Below are positions 28,438 to 37,389 of a DNA stretch of 64,000 nucleotides, piece by piece. How positions within the stretch are numbered: the stretch's first letter is position 1; each line of letters starts with the position of its first letter. The notes under the pieces were generated by a model, which saw only the letters and a list, made by a program, of their open reading frames with translations, searched no databases and was not told the DNA's origin. The stretch lies in contig NZ_CP092483.1 of the NCBI RefSeq assembly GCF_022429625.1, positions 1,922,001-1,986,000 of the forward strand, given 5' to 3'. The DNA is from Devosia lacusdianchii. GTDB lineage: Bacteria; Pseudomonadota; Alphaproteobacteria; Rhizobiales; Devosiaceae. The translations under genes were made by a program, and so were the position numbers.

Positions 28438-29819
28438 CAGAACTCGCCCTGCAGCCCCATCCGCGCGGCGTGGGAATCGCCGCCGCCATAGGAATATCCC
28501 AAGCTCAGCGCTGTCGGGGCAGGGGTGTCGAACCGGTACATGAGCGATCCACCGAACGCCACGGCGCCCTTGAAGTAGCCGACATTGGTCGCCCAACTCG
28601 TCTTGCCGGGCGCCGACGGCATGCCGGGATTGGCCATCGCGATGGCCGCCGCGATGCCCTGGCGGGCCTCGGTGCGGACCTCCGAGATCTGGTTGGACAA
28701 GGCCGCACTGTTATTCTCGAGGGCACCGACACGGCCGTCGAGGTCGGCGATGGCATTGGTGTTGTCGACAAGTCCATCGGCAAGAATGGCGATGCTCGCG
28801 TCCTGCGCGATGTTGGTGGCCGTGCTCTGCCCAACGGTGGCGACAAGCTCTTCCGTGCTGAAAGCCGTAGCGGCCATGTTACCGTTGGCGTCGGTGGTCG
28901 CTAGGTACGTCGGGCCGGACTGCGCCGCCGTGCTCGCCGCACTTTTGATGCCGGCCATCGTGTAGGTGTTGGCGGTCGTACCCAGCGCCATCTGATTGTC
29001 GCGGACGGCCTGGGCGCCGGCGCCGAGCGAAGTGGTATTGTTCACCGAGAATGCCTGGCCCGCCCCGGCACCAATGGCCGTGTTGCCGCTGCCGGTCACG
29101 TTGAGTCCGGCGGCGCTGCCCATCGCCACGTTGTTGCTGCCGGTCACGGACTTCCCGGCATTGGCGCCATAAGCTGCATTATTGTCGCCGGTGACGCTGA
29201 ACCCGCTTTCCTTGCCAAAGGCAGCATTGTTACTGCCGGTCACTGCTGCACCCGCGGTCGCGCCGACGCCGACATTATCGTTGCCATTCACGACCTGGCC
29301 GGCGGCAACGCCGACCGCCACATTGTTATTGCCGGTCACCACGTTGCCGGCGAGGGAGCCGGTGGCGGTATTGTTGTGGCCGGTCACGTCCTGCCCGGCC
29401 ATATTGCCACTGGCGGTGTTGCCGTCGCCGCTGACATCCACGCCGGCCTGGTGCCCGGTGGCTGTGTTGCCGTTGCCGGCAGAACTCCGAAAGGCATCAA
29501 AACCTGTCGCCGTATTGAAGTTTCCCGTGCTCTGGGAACCGGCGCTGCTGCCGAAATAGGCGCTGTTCTCGCCCGTTTGACCGCCAAGAATGTAGCCGGC
29601 ATAGGGCCCGACCGAGACACTGCCTGGTCCAGCCTGGGCATTGGTGCCGCATGTGAGCCACGCCTGGGAAACTATGGGGCCGCCTGGATAGTCGTTCGTC
29701 GTGCAGTTCACGGCCTGCGCAATGGCGGGCTGGCTGGCCAATCCGACAAACACCGAGGCCACAAATAGATGCAGGAGCGTGGCCCCTGCGCCGAACGAGC
29801 ACTTTAGTCCGTTTGACAT
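28437..29819 (-). CDS. Trimeric autotransporter adhesin (YadA-type)
   Basis: 460 residues. Signal peptide to about residue 35, then a head made of ten 16-residue repeats at residues 96-255 of the form xVTGxNNxAxGxxAGx, the left-handed beta-roll pattern of YadA heads. A short neck/stalk with coiled coil (ILADGLVDNTNAIADLDGRV, then SNQISEVRTEA) leads to a C-terminal YadA anchor that ends in Phe (AVAFGGSLMYRF ... GLQGEF). Such proteins form trimers on the outer membrane and mediate adhesion. It is compact compared with pathogen adhesins, with almost no stalk. The stop overlaps the next gene. Confidence 0.9.
   Translation of the reverse strand: MSNGLKCSFGAGATLLHLFVASVFVGLASQPAIAQAVNCTTNDYPGGPIVSQAWLTCGTNAQAGPGSVSVGPYAGYILGGQTGENSAYFGSSAGSQSTGNFNTATGFDAFRSSAGNGNTATGHQAGVDVSGDGNTASGNMAGQDVTGHNNTATGSLAGNVVTGNNNVAVGVAAGQVVNGNDNVGVGATAGAAVTGSNNAAFGKESGFSVTGDNNAAYGANAGKSVTGSNNVAMGSAAGLNVTGSGNTAIGAGAGQAFSVNNTTSLGAGAQAVRDNQMALGTTANTYTMAGIKSAASTAAQSGPTYLATTDANGNMAATAFSTEELVATVGQSTATNIAQDASIAILADGLVDNTNAIADLDGRVGALENNSAALSNQISEVRTEARQGIAAAIAMANPGMPSAPGKTSWATNVGYFKGAVAFGGSLMYRFDTPAPTALSLGYSYGGGDSHAARMGLQGEF
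29055..29534 (-). repeat. Ten 48-base tandem repeats encoding the adhesin head
   Basis: In-frame 48-base units each coding 16 residues (residues 96-255). Codons have diverged but GTGACCGGC-type starts (seen as GCCGGTCAC on the plus strand) recur every 48 bases. Copy number could vary between strains by slippage or recombination. Confidence 0.85.
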
Positions 29820-30159
29820 GCAATCACCGAAAACGTGGGTCCGCAGCCAAACTGCCTTGCGATCGCGCGACGCACATCATTCATATGGATGGCAGCGAAT
29901 TGATTTTGTTGCTGGCTTTGGCTATGCCTGCCGTCAGCCCAAAAACACCAGGCTGAGAGGAGGGCTGCATGATCGTGTTCGAACATCATCGTCAGTGTGG
30001 CCCCGTCCAGGCCCTGCGGCACAAGCTGCAGGGCTGACCAGGTACTGGTACGGACGCTTCTCGCTATCCCCCATTCTGGTTTGCCCTTCGTGGCGGTCCC
30101 TGACCGCCGTCTGATGGCATTTGGCGCCCGCGATTCGGCGCCGTACCAGTGAGATCAAA
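29820..30159. other. Divergent intergenic region with hairpins ahead of the ABC-F gene
   Basis: 340 bases between the adhesin and the ABC-F ATPase, with no supported gene. On the plus strand three hairpins line up before the ABC-F start: GCCCTGC/GCAGGGC (30011-30034), GGCGGT/ACCGCC (30092-30108) and GGCGCC/GGCGCC (30123-30142), the last 17 bases before the ATG. They could form an attenuator-like leader. No leader peptide is evident. Confidence 0.4.
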
Positions 30160-31680
30160 ATGGGCTCGATCAGCCTCCGTAATGCCGGCCTTGTGGCCAC
30201 CGACACGCTCTTTTCCAACCTCAACTTCGTTATCGGCTACGGCGACCGCGTCGGCCTGGTCGCCGGCAATGGCCGTGGCAAGACCACGCTATTGCGCGCC
30301 ATGGCCGGGCAGGGGGAACTAACTTCGGGCGACATCATCCGCTCGCGCGGCCTCCAGGTCGGTTATGTCGAGCAAGACATGCCGCCCAAAAGCATGGGCC
30401 TGACGCTCTACGACGCGGTGCTCGAGGCCCTTCCGATAGCCGACCGCGAAACCGATAGCTGGCGTGTCGATGTCGTGCTCGATGAGTTCGAGACGCCCGA
30501 TGCGATGCGTAACCGCAAGCTGACCGAACTCAGCGGCGGCTGGCAACGCATTGCGCTCATCGCGCGCTGCTGGGTGCTGCAACCCGATGCCCTGCTGCTG
30601 GACGAGCCAACCAACCACCTCGATCTCGGCAAGCTCTACCAGCTCGAAAACTGGATCAACCAGGCCGCTCGGAACATTCCGGTGGTCATCGCCAGCCACG
30701 ATCGGCAGTTCCTCGACGCCACCACCAATCGCACGCTGTTCCTGCGACCCGATACCTCACACTATTTCGCGCTGCCCTACAGCAAGGCGCGGGTGGCGCT
30801 GAAAGAGGCTGACGAGGCCGCAGAGGCCAAGCGTGAGAAAGACCTCAAGGAGGTCAGCCGCCTGCGCAAACAGGCTGCCAAGCTGACCAATATCGGCATC
30901 AATTCAGGCAGCGACCTGCTGGTGGTGAAGTCGAAATACCTGCGTGAGCGGGCCGAGAAAATCGAGACGGCGGTGCTCTCCGTCCACAAGGAGCGCAGTG
31001 GCGAGATCAGGCTCGGCAATAGCGGGGCCCAGGCGAAAGTGTTGGTGGCGATCGAGAACCGCGACGTGACGACGCCTGCCGGCGACAAGCTGTTCCGCAT
31101 CGACAAGCTGCACATCTTCCAGGGTGACCGCCTGGTGATCCTGGGCCGCAATGGTACCGGCAAGTCGCAGTTCATGGGGTTGCTGCATCGCGCCATGACC
31201 GGCACGGACACGCCCGGCATTCGCGTCAGTCCGCAGGTTGTGCCCGGCTATATCGACCAAGCCATGAGCTTCCTGCCCGACAAGCGCTCGCCACTCGATT
31301 ACATCACCGGGGAGTTCGACGAGGGCGATCAACGCAGCAAGAGCCTGCTGGCGGCGGCCGGTTTTGCCGTGGAAAAGCAGGAGCGGCCGATATCGGAGCT
31401 GTCCTTCGGCCAGCGCGCCCGGCTCGGCCTGCTGGCGCTTCGCTTGCTCGAGCCCAATTTCTACCTGCTCGACGAGCCCACCAACCATGTCGACATTCCC
31501 GGCCAGGAACGGCTGGAGGACGAAATCCTGGCGCATGGTGCGACCTGTATTCTGGTCTCACATGATCGCAGTTTCGTCCGGGGGCTGGGCAACCGGTTCC
31601 TGCTGATCGACGGCAAGCGCATCAAGGAGGTCGACAATCCCGAAGGTTTCTTTGTCACCATGGCCGAAGAACAGACATGA
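30160..31680 (+). CDS. ABC-F family ATPase
   Basis: 506 residues from ATG 30160 (MGSISLRNAGL). Two ABC cassettes and no membrane segment. Cassette 1 has GNGRGKTT, LSGGWQR and ALLLDEPTNHLD; cassette 2 has GRNGTGKSQ, LSFGQRARLG and FYLLDEPTNHVD. The linker between them (about residues 220-290) is charged and coiled-coil-like, as in ribosome-acting ABC-F proteins (EttA, Uup, antibiotic protection factors). Which subgroup it belongs to cannot be told by eye. Probable action is on the ribosomal E site. Confidence 0.9.
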   Translation: MGSISLRNAGLVATDTLFSNLNFVIGYGDRVGLVAGNGRGKTTLLRAMAGQGELTSGDIIRSRGLQVGYVEQDMPPKSMGLTLYDAVLEALPIADRETDSWRVDVVLDEFETPDAMRNRKLTELSGGWQRIALIARCWVLQPDALLLDEPTNHLDLGKLYQLENWINQAARNIPVVIASHDRQFLDATTNRTLFLRPDTSHYFALPYSKARVALKEADEAAEAKREKDLKEVSRLRKQAAKLTNIGINSGSDLLVVKSKYLRERAEKIETAVLSVHKERSGEIRLGNSGAQAKVLVAIENRDVTTPAGDKLFRIDKLHIFQGDRLVILGRNGTGKSQFMGLLHRAMTGTDTPGIRVSPQVVPGYIDQAMSFLPDKRSPLDYITGEFDEGDQRSKSLLAAAGFAVEKQERPISELSFGQRARLGLLALRLLEPNFYLLDEPTNHVDIPGQERLEDEILAHGATCILVSHDRSFVRGLGNRFLLIDGKRIKEVDNPEGFFVTMAEEQT

Positions 31681-31783
31681 TCGAAAACTCTACTGTTGAG
31701 AATGTCCGTAGTCTTGCCGATAGAGAAAGTATTTAGGAGTTAGCGCTAATCATTAGAGCCGGTGGAGGGCTCTAGTCATTTCC

Positions 31784-32422
31784 GTGATTATGCAACAGCC
31801 AGCAGCGGCACCGAAAAGCCGACGCCCCGACGATGTCCGGTACATCGGGGCGTTGAACGGCTGTTATGCCCTGTCGGAGCGGCGTGGCGAGGATGGCGAG
31901 GCCATTCCCGTCTACGCCTGCCGGCTGGTGTCCATTTCGACCGTGCAGGCCGTTGTCGTCGCTCCGGTCCTCGCCCAGGAGGGCGAGATCGTGGTGATGC
32001 ATTTTAAGGATTTCGGCATCCTGCGGGCCCAGGTGGCCCGAGCACTACCCACGGGCTTTGCCGTCGACCTGCTCCTCGACGATGATAGCCGCGGCAAGCT
32101 GGCGGCCAAGATCCGCTGGAAGAAGACCAATACCCAGAAGCAGGCGCCCGACAAGCGCGAGTATCCTCGCATCCTGCCGCGCCAGCCGCGGTCGGTGCTG
32201 ACCATGGCGGACGGCACCCTGCATTCCTGCTTTGTCATCGATATCTCCCAATCGGGCGCAGCCGTCTCGGCAGCAGTCCTGCCGGGCAGGGGTACCCCCC
32301 TTGCGGTCGGCGCGCTCGTCGGTCGCGTGGTTCGCCGGCTCGATGTGGGCTTCGCTGTGGAATTCACCAGCATCCAGCCTCTGGAAGGTCTGGAACAGCG
32401 TCTGGCGATGCAGCCGGGCTGA
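31784..32422 (+). CDS. PilZ-domain protein 1 of 3
   Basis: 212 residues from GTG 31784 (ATG 31790 is an alternative; GGAGGG at 31764 is rather far from both). The C-terminal PilZ domain has both c-di-GMP motifs: RxxxR as REYPR and the IDISQSGAAVS block (DxSxxG). The N-terminal 100 residues share a pattern with the two paralogues downstream (GCYALSERR, VYACRLVSIST, HFKDFGILRAQVAR, GFAVDLLL) and look like a second, degenerate barrel without RxxxR. It is probably a cytoplasmic c-di-GMP effector; the target is unknown. Confidence 0.88.
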   Translation: MIMQQPAAAPKSRRPDDVRYIGALNGCYALSERRGEDGEAIPVYACRLVSISTVQAVVVAPVLAQEGEIVVMHFKDFGILRAQVARALPTGFAVDLLLDDDSRGKLAAKIRWKKTNTQKQAPDKREYPRILPRQPRSVLTMADGTLHSCFVIDISQSGAAVSAAVLPGRGTPLAVGALVGRVVRRLDVGFAVEFTSIQPLEGLEQRLAMQPG

Positions 32423-32514
32423 ACTCGGTCCGCGGTTACCGAAAAAGTCGAGTCGCTCTGTCGAAAACGGTATCGCCGCTTCGACCATCCGGTACCCATC
32501 ACTGGAGAACTGTC

Positions 32515-33189
32515 ATGACCGACCTGACCCTCTATTACACGCACAACCTCAATCCCCGCGTCGCCGTTGCCGCCGCCCGCCATCTGGCCTTGCCGATGCG
32601 CTATGTGCGGTTTGAGCCGATGGGAGCCGATCGCGAAGCTTGCCGGCCCATGAACCCCAACACCCTTGCGCCGATACTGGTGGAGAATGGCAACAGCCTT
32701 TGGGAGACCGACGCCATCGTGCTGCGGCTCGCAAAACTGGCCGATTCCGGCTTCTGGCCGGATGAACATGCCGCGGCGATAATGCAGTGGGTCAGCTGGA
32801 GCGCCCATCATTTCACCCGCGCAGGCGACACCTTCTATTTCGAGAACATAATCGTGCGGCGCTATATGGACCGTGCTCCCGATCAGCGCGCCTTGGCGTC
32901 TGCTGAAGATGACTTCCATCGCTTGGCCCGCATCCTCGACAATGTCCTTGCGCAGCGGGATTGGCTGGTGGGAGGAGGGCTGACCTATGCCGACTTCCGC
33001 GTGGCTACGGTGCTTCCATTCGCTGGGCCCGCTCTGTTACCCGTCGTAGGTTACGAAAATATCGTCAAGTGGCACGGGCGCTTGAATGAGCTGGCGGCAT
33101 GGCGCGAGCCATTCGCCGGGCTCGACGAACGCGCGCTCCCGCTCGCGGGCCAGACCAACAAACTTCCGCTGGCAGGAGTGACGGCCTGA
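32515..33189 (+). CDS. Glutathione S-transferase family protein
   Basis: 224 residues, ATG preceded by GGAGA. The thioredoxin-like N-terminal domain (LTLYYTHNLNPRVAVAAARHL, NPNTLAPILVENG, LWETDAIVLRLA) carries the cis-Pro and the ETDAI glutathione-binding motif (usual form ESxAI). The rest is the all-helical GST domain with LTYADFRVATVLPF. The catalytic residue near the N-terminus is not obvious; Asn or Tyr residues are candidates. It lies between PilZ genes 1 and 2 but no functional link is visible. Confidence 0.9.
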   Translation: MTDLTLYYTHNLNPRVAVAAARHLALPMRYVRFEPMGADREACRPMNPNTLAPILVENGNSLWETDAIVLRLAKLADSGFWPDEHAAAIMQWVSWSAHHFTRAGDTFYFENIIVRRYMDRAPDQRALASAEDDFHRLARILDNVLAQRDWLVGGGLTYADFRVATVLPFAGPALLPVVGYENIVKWHGRLNELAAWREPFAGLDERALPLAGQTNKLPLAGVTA

Positions 33190-33308
33190 ATCTCTCCTTA
33201 CGAAAAGGCTGAGGCCGCCCGATTGCGGCTTCAGCACCGTCCTCCCGGCCAAGAAGAAATCCTTAAGACCTTGCTCCGTATCTTTCCTGCGCGATCCGAA
33301 CGAAATGG

Positions 33309-33968
33309 GTGGGGGGACCCGTGTCGCTGGACTTCATTGCAGGCGAAGCTTCGCCGCGCTCAGCCTATGACTGGCACGACGTGCGCTTCATCGGAGCGGT
33401 ACCCGGGCGATACGCATTATCCGACAGACGTGAAGACGCAGACGGCAAGGTGGCGGTCTATGCCTGCCGGCTCTGTTCGATTTCCACGCGGCTGGCGGTG
33501 GTGGTCGGCCCGGCGATTGGCAAGGCCGGCGAGATCGTCACCGCCCATTTCGACGAGTTCGGCATCCTGCGCGGGCGCATCCTGCGGACCCTCAATTCCG
33601 GCTTTGCCATGGACCTCATGCTTTCCAACGCGGAGCGCGACAAGCTGGGCGGCAAGATTTCCTGGCAGAAGAAGCGCGTGCATGACCAGGTTCCGGACCG
33701 GCGCGAGCACAAACGCATCCTGCCACGCGATCCGAGGACGGTGATCACAACTGCCGACGGCCTGCGTCTGCCATGCTTCGTCATCGACATCTCGCAGTCC
33801 GGCATTGCCGTCTCCGCGCAGTACTGGCCGGCGCCCGGCACGGCCCTTGCCGTCGGCAAGCTGGTCGGCCGGGTGGTGCGATGCCTCGATGTGGGCTTTG
33901 CCATGCAATTCATCCAGATCCAGCCGTTCGATCAACTGGAGGCGCTGATGGCGCCACCGCTGGAGTAA
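33309..33968 (+). CDS. PilZ-domain protein 2 of 3
   Basis: 219 residues from GTG 33309; GTG 33321 (SLDFIAGEAS next) is also possible and has a G-rich run just before it. Same architecture as its neighbour: N-terminal GRYALSDRR, VYACRLCSIST, HFDEFGILRGRILR, then C-terminal PilZ with RxxxR as REHKR and VIDISQSGIAVS. The two share long identical stretches (FVIDISQSG, LVGRVVR, LDVGFA), so the duplication is fairly recent. Confidence 0.87.
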   Translation: MGGPVSLDFIAGEASPRSAYDWHDVRFIGAVPGRYALSDRREDADGKVAVYACRLCSISTRLAVVVGPAIGKAGEIVTAHFDEFGILRGRILRTLNSGFAMDLMLSNAERDKLGGKISWQKKRVHDQVPDRREHKRILPRDPRTVITTADGLRLPCFVIDISQSGIAVSAQYWPAPGTALAVGKLVGRVVRCLDVGFAMQFIQIQPFDQLEALMAPPLE

Positions 33969-34087
33969 AGGCGGGCGCTGAAGGCTTCTTTACAGAAACG
34001 ATAAAATTCTCCGCGGGAATATAAACGCGGCATTCATGTCGATCTATTATTCTGGGGCGATGGTTGCCACAATCTGAGGGGGTAGTA

Positions 34088-34783
34088 GTGACTATAGGTG
34101 ATGCGAACAGCAAAGAACTTCATGTCGGCGCCGTGACCGGACGCTACGTTCTGGGCAGCCGCACCAGCATGCTGGGCATCAACGTCTTCGCCTGCCGGTT
34201 GCGATCGGTGTCACCAACTTCATTCGTCGCCGCCGCGCCCGTCGTGGGCCGCGTGGGCGACGAGGTCACCGCGTCCTTCAGTCCGTTCGGCACCCTGCAT
34301 GGCCGCATCTCGCGCCATGTGGTCGATGGCTTCGTGGTCGATCTCGACGCTACCGAGATGGAACGCACCGCGCTCGCCATGCGGATCGAGGCCTTTCGCG
34401 ACCGCGTCTGGACCGGCGTCGCCGACAAGCGCGCCGAACGGCGCCTCATGCCTGGCGAACCACGCTCGGTGCTGATCACCGAAGACGGCATGGTGGTGCC
34501 GTGCCTGGTGGTCGATTATTCGATCGCCGGCGCGGCGGTTTCCGCCGATACCCATCCCGCGGTTGGCGCCAGGATCACCATCGGCCATGTGCCGGGTCAC
34601 GTCGTGCGCCTGTTCGATGTCGGCTTCGCCGTCCGCTTCGATGCGCCCCAGAGCCAGGACGAGATCGAGGAATTGCTGGCCGCCCCCGCCGAGTGGCAGG
34701 ACGCGGTCGCCGTGCTCAAGGCCCGCAAAATCGACACCGACGATCCCGATGAGCTCTTCGCCCTGACCGACTACGGCGACTAG
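34088..34783 (+). CDS. PilZ-domain protein 3 of 3
   Basis: 231 residues from GTG 34088, which follows GAGGGGG. It is the most divergent of the trio: GRYVLGSRT, VFACRLRSVSPT, SFSPFGTLHGRISR, then PilZ motifs RAERR (RxxxR) and VVDYSIAGAAVS (DxSxxG). Both binding motifs are intact. It has a longer acidic C-terminal tail (KIDTDDPDELFALTDYGD) that the other two lack. It ends ahead of the glnA terminator. Confidence 0.87.
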   Translation: MTIGDANSKELHVGAVTGRYVLGSRTSMLGINVFACRLRSVSPTSFVAAAPVVGRVGDEVTASFSPFGTLHGRISRHVVDGFVVDLDATEMERTALAMRIEAFRDRVWTGVADKRAERRLMPGEPRSVLITEDGMVVPCLVVDYSIAGAAVSADTHPAVGARITIGHVPGHVVRLFDVGFAVRFDAPQSQDEIEELLAAPAEWQDAVAVLKARKIDTDDPDELFALTDYGD

Positions 34784-34794
34784 GATGTCTCGCC

Positions 34795-34828
34795 GAATAA
34801 GAAAGAAAGGGCCCCGGTGGGGGCCCTT
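34795..34828 (-). terminator. Rho-independent terminator of glnA
   Basis: On the minus strand GGGCCC-rich arms (34809-34826) form a stable hairpin followed by TTTCTTTCTTATTC. It lies 20 bases after the glnA stop. The same hairpin may slow plus-strand transcripts from the PilZ gene, but the T-rich run is on the glnA side. Confidence 0.8.
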
Positions 34829-34849
34829 CGCATTCACGTCTACCGGCGA

Positions 34850-36259
34850 TCAGGCCGAGTAGTACATTTCGTATTCGACCGGGTGCGGGGTCTGCTCGAA
34901 CTTCACGACCTCGGTCATCTTCAGCTCGATATAGCTGTCGATCTGGTCGTTATCGAACACACCGCCGGCGAGCAGGAACTCGCGGTCGGCGTCGAGTGCG
35001 CCCAGGGCTTCGCGCAGCGAGCCGCAAACATGCGGGATCTGCATCAGTTCCTGGCGCGGCAGCTCGTACAGATCCTTGTCCATCGGATCGCCGGGGTGGA
35101 TCTTGTTCTTGATGCCGTCGAGGCCAGCCATCAGCATGGCCGAGAACGACAGGTAGGGGTTCGCCAGCGGATCGGGGAAACGGATCTCGATGCGCTTGGA
35201 CTTCGGCGACTGGCCGAAGGGGATACGGCAGGAGGCCGAACGGTTACGAGCCGAGTAGGCCAGCAGAACCGGGGCTTCGAAGCCGGGCACCAGGCGCTTG
35301 TAGCTGTTGGTGGTCGGGTTGGTGAAGGCGTTGATCGCCTTGGCATGCTTGATGATACCGCCGATGTAGTACAGCGCGTCCATCGACAGGCCTGCATACT
35401 GGTCGCCGGCGAACAGCGGCTTGCCGTCCTTCCAGATCGACTGGTGGCAGTGCATGCCCGAGCCGTTGTCGCCGAAGATCGGCTTCGGCATGAAGGTCAC
35501 GGTCTTGCCATAGGCATTGGCGACCTGGTGGATAACGTACTTGTAGATCTGTACGTCGTCGGCAGCCTTGATCATCGGCGCAAACTTGATGCCGAGTTCG
35601 TGCTGGGCCGAAGCCACTTCGTGGTGGTGCTTTTCGACGACCACGCCCATATCGGCCATGGCAGCCAGCATTTCGCCACGGATGTCCTGCGCGCTATCCA
35701 GCGGCGGAACCGGGAAGTAGCCCTTCTTGAGACCGATATGGTGGCCATTATTGCCGGCTTCATAGGCGGTGTCGTTGTTGGACGGCAGTTCCGGATGGTC
35801 GACCTCGAAGCCAACCTTGAACGGGGTGTTGGAGTACTTCACGTCGTCGAACATGAAGAATTCCGGCTCGGCGCCGAACACGACCGTGTCGCCAATGCCC
35901 GATGCGTTAAGGAAGGCCTCGGCCTTCTTGGCCGTGGTGCGCGGATCGCGCGAGTAGGGCTGGTAGGTCAGAGGCTCGAGAATATCGCAGTTCACAACCA
36001 GGGTGGACGCGCCGAAGAAGGGGTCCATGTAGTGCGAATTCGGATCTGGCATCAGCACCATGTCAGACTCGTTGATGGCCTTCCAGCCACCGATCGAGGA
36101 ACCGTCGAACATGGTACCTTCCTCGAACAGGTCTTCATCGACGATGGAGACGTCTAGCGTGACGTGCTGCAGCTTGCCGCGCGGGTCGGTGAAGCGCAGG
36201 TCGAGATACTTGATGTTCTCGTCCTTGATCTTCTTGAGGAGGTCAGCTCCGGTGGTCAT
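34850..36259 (-). CDS. glnA: Glutamine synthetase type I
   Basis: 469 residues; makes glutamine from glutamate, ammonia and ATP. The beta-grasp and catalytic domains are complete, with PGYEAP-like [20 protein letters not shown], and the active-site blocks [13 protein letters not shown] and [14 protein letters not shown] [11 protein letters not shown]. The adenylylation Tyr is in [11 protein letters not shown], so it is a GSI-beta controlled by GlnE. GGGGAAG precedes the ATG. It is 54 bases after glnB and presumably shares its sigma54 promoter. Confidence 0.97.
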   Translation of the reverse strand: MTTGADLLKKIKDENIKYLDLRFTDPRGKLQHVTLDVSIVDEDLFEEGTMFDGSSIGGWKAINESDMVLMPDPNSHYMDPFFGASTLVVNCDILEPLTYQPYSRDPRTTAKKAEAFLNASGIGDTVVFGAEPEFFMFDDVKYSNTPFKVGFEVDHPELPSNNDTAYEAGNNGHHIGLKKGYFPVPPLDSAQDIRGEMLAAMADMGVVVEKHHHEVASAQHELGIKFAPMIKAADDVQIYKYVIHQVANAYGKTVTFMPKPIFGDNGSGMHCHQSIWKDGKPLFAGDQYAGLSMDALYYIGGIIKHAKAINAFTNPTTNSYKRLVPGFEAPVLLAYSARNRSASCRIPFGQSPKSKRIEIRFPDPLANPYLSFSAMLMAGLDGIKNKIHPGDPMDKDLYELPRQELMQIPHVCGSLREALGALDADREFLLAGGVFDNDQIDSYIELKMTEVVKFEQTPHPVEYEMYYSA

Positions 36260-36313
36260 TAGGTCTTCCCCTGTCTAAATCGGATGCTTGTTGAAGGTTC
36301 GGGCGCGACGCTC

Positions 36314-36751
<438 letters not shown>

Positions 36752-36868
36752 TTACCACGCAAAGATGAGGTAAGTTGCCGACGCTGGTTGCCGGGATTTG
36801 ATCAATTCGAAAGCAGAATGCACAAGTTTTGCGCATTAGACTAGCAGTCCCATGTGTTGGAGGTCGCC

Positions 36869-37216
36869 GTGTCGCCACTAGAATGTGCAGAAGAGCAATT
36901 CGCCGCCTACAATGCCCGGGACCTGAAGCGCTTTCTCGCCTGTTTTGCCGACGAAGTGCGCAGCTTCCGCCTGCCTGATATGACACCGCTGCTGTCAGGC
37001 AAGGCCGCCTATGGCGAGTTCTACACCACCCAGCGCTTCAACCACGCCGGCCTCCGCGCCGAACTGGTCAGCCGCATCGTCATGGGAAACACGGTCATCG
37101 ACCACGAGCTGATTCATGGCCTGAGCGACGCGCCGGTGGAAACCGCGATCATGTTCGTGGTGGAGCAGGGGCTGATCAAGACGGTGTTTTCGATTCCGTT
37201 CAAATCGGCGAGCTAG
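36869..37216 (+). CDS. NTF2-like/SnoaL-like protein
   Basis: 115 residues from GTG 36869, with GGAGGT four bases before. Single NTF2-fold domain: FAAYNARDLKRFLACFADEV, TPLLSGKAAYGEFYTTQRF, then VIDHELIHGL and FVVEQGLIKTVFSIPFK. Such domains are isomerases, dehydratases or small-ligand binders; no catalytic set can be assigned. Decayed copies of its 3' end occur at 38211-38224, 38225-38380 and 38627-38640. Confidence 0.8.
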   Translation: MSPLECAEEQFAAYNARDLKRFLACFADEVRSFRLPDMTPLLSGKAAYGEFYTTQRFNHAGLRAELVSRIVMGNTVIDHELIHGLSDAPVETAIMFVVEQGLIKTVFSIPFKSAS

Positions 37217-37290
37217 ACGACCGGCCGTAGCAGTAAGGTGGGTCATCCATTTGAATGGGCGTCCCACTTCTCGACACACCCACTGTCTTT

Positions 37291-37360
37291 CCCTCGGACT
37301 TGATCCGAGGGCCTCTCGCCACGTGTGCCGTGCTGGGGGACCCTCGGTCAAGCCCGAGGG
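37291..37360. repeat. Paired inverted palindromes, family A (copy 2)
   Basis: Left CCCTCGGACTTGATCCGAGG (37291-37310, plus one G) and right CCCTCGGTCAAGCCCGAGGG (37341-37360), in opposite orientation. They lie between the convergent NTF2-like and sulfotransferase genes. A TCATCCATTTGAA motif at 37243-37255 just outside recurs at 41778-41790. Confidence 0.75.
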
Positions 37361-37389
37361 AACGCCGGTGGGATTAGACAGACTTGTGC

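Noticed and set aside
29055..29534. Regular 48-base repeats that could suggest a CRISPR array
   Set aside because: The repeats are in frame inside a long coding sequence and encode the 16-residue YadA head repeat; there are no spacers of unique sequence.
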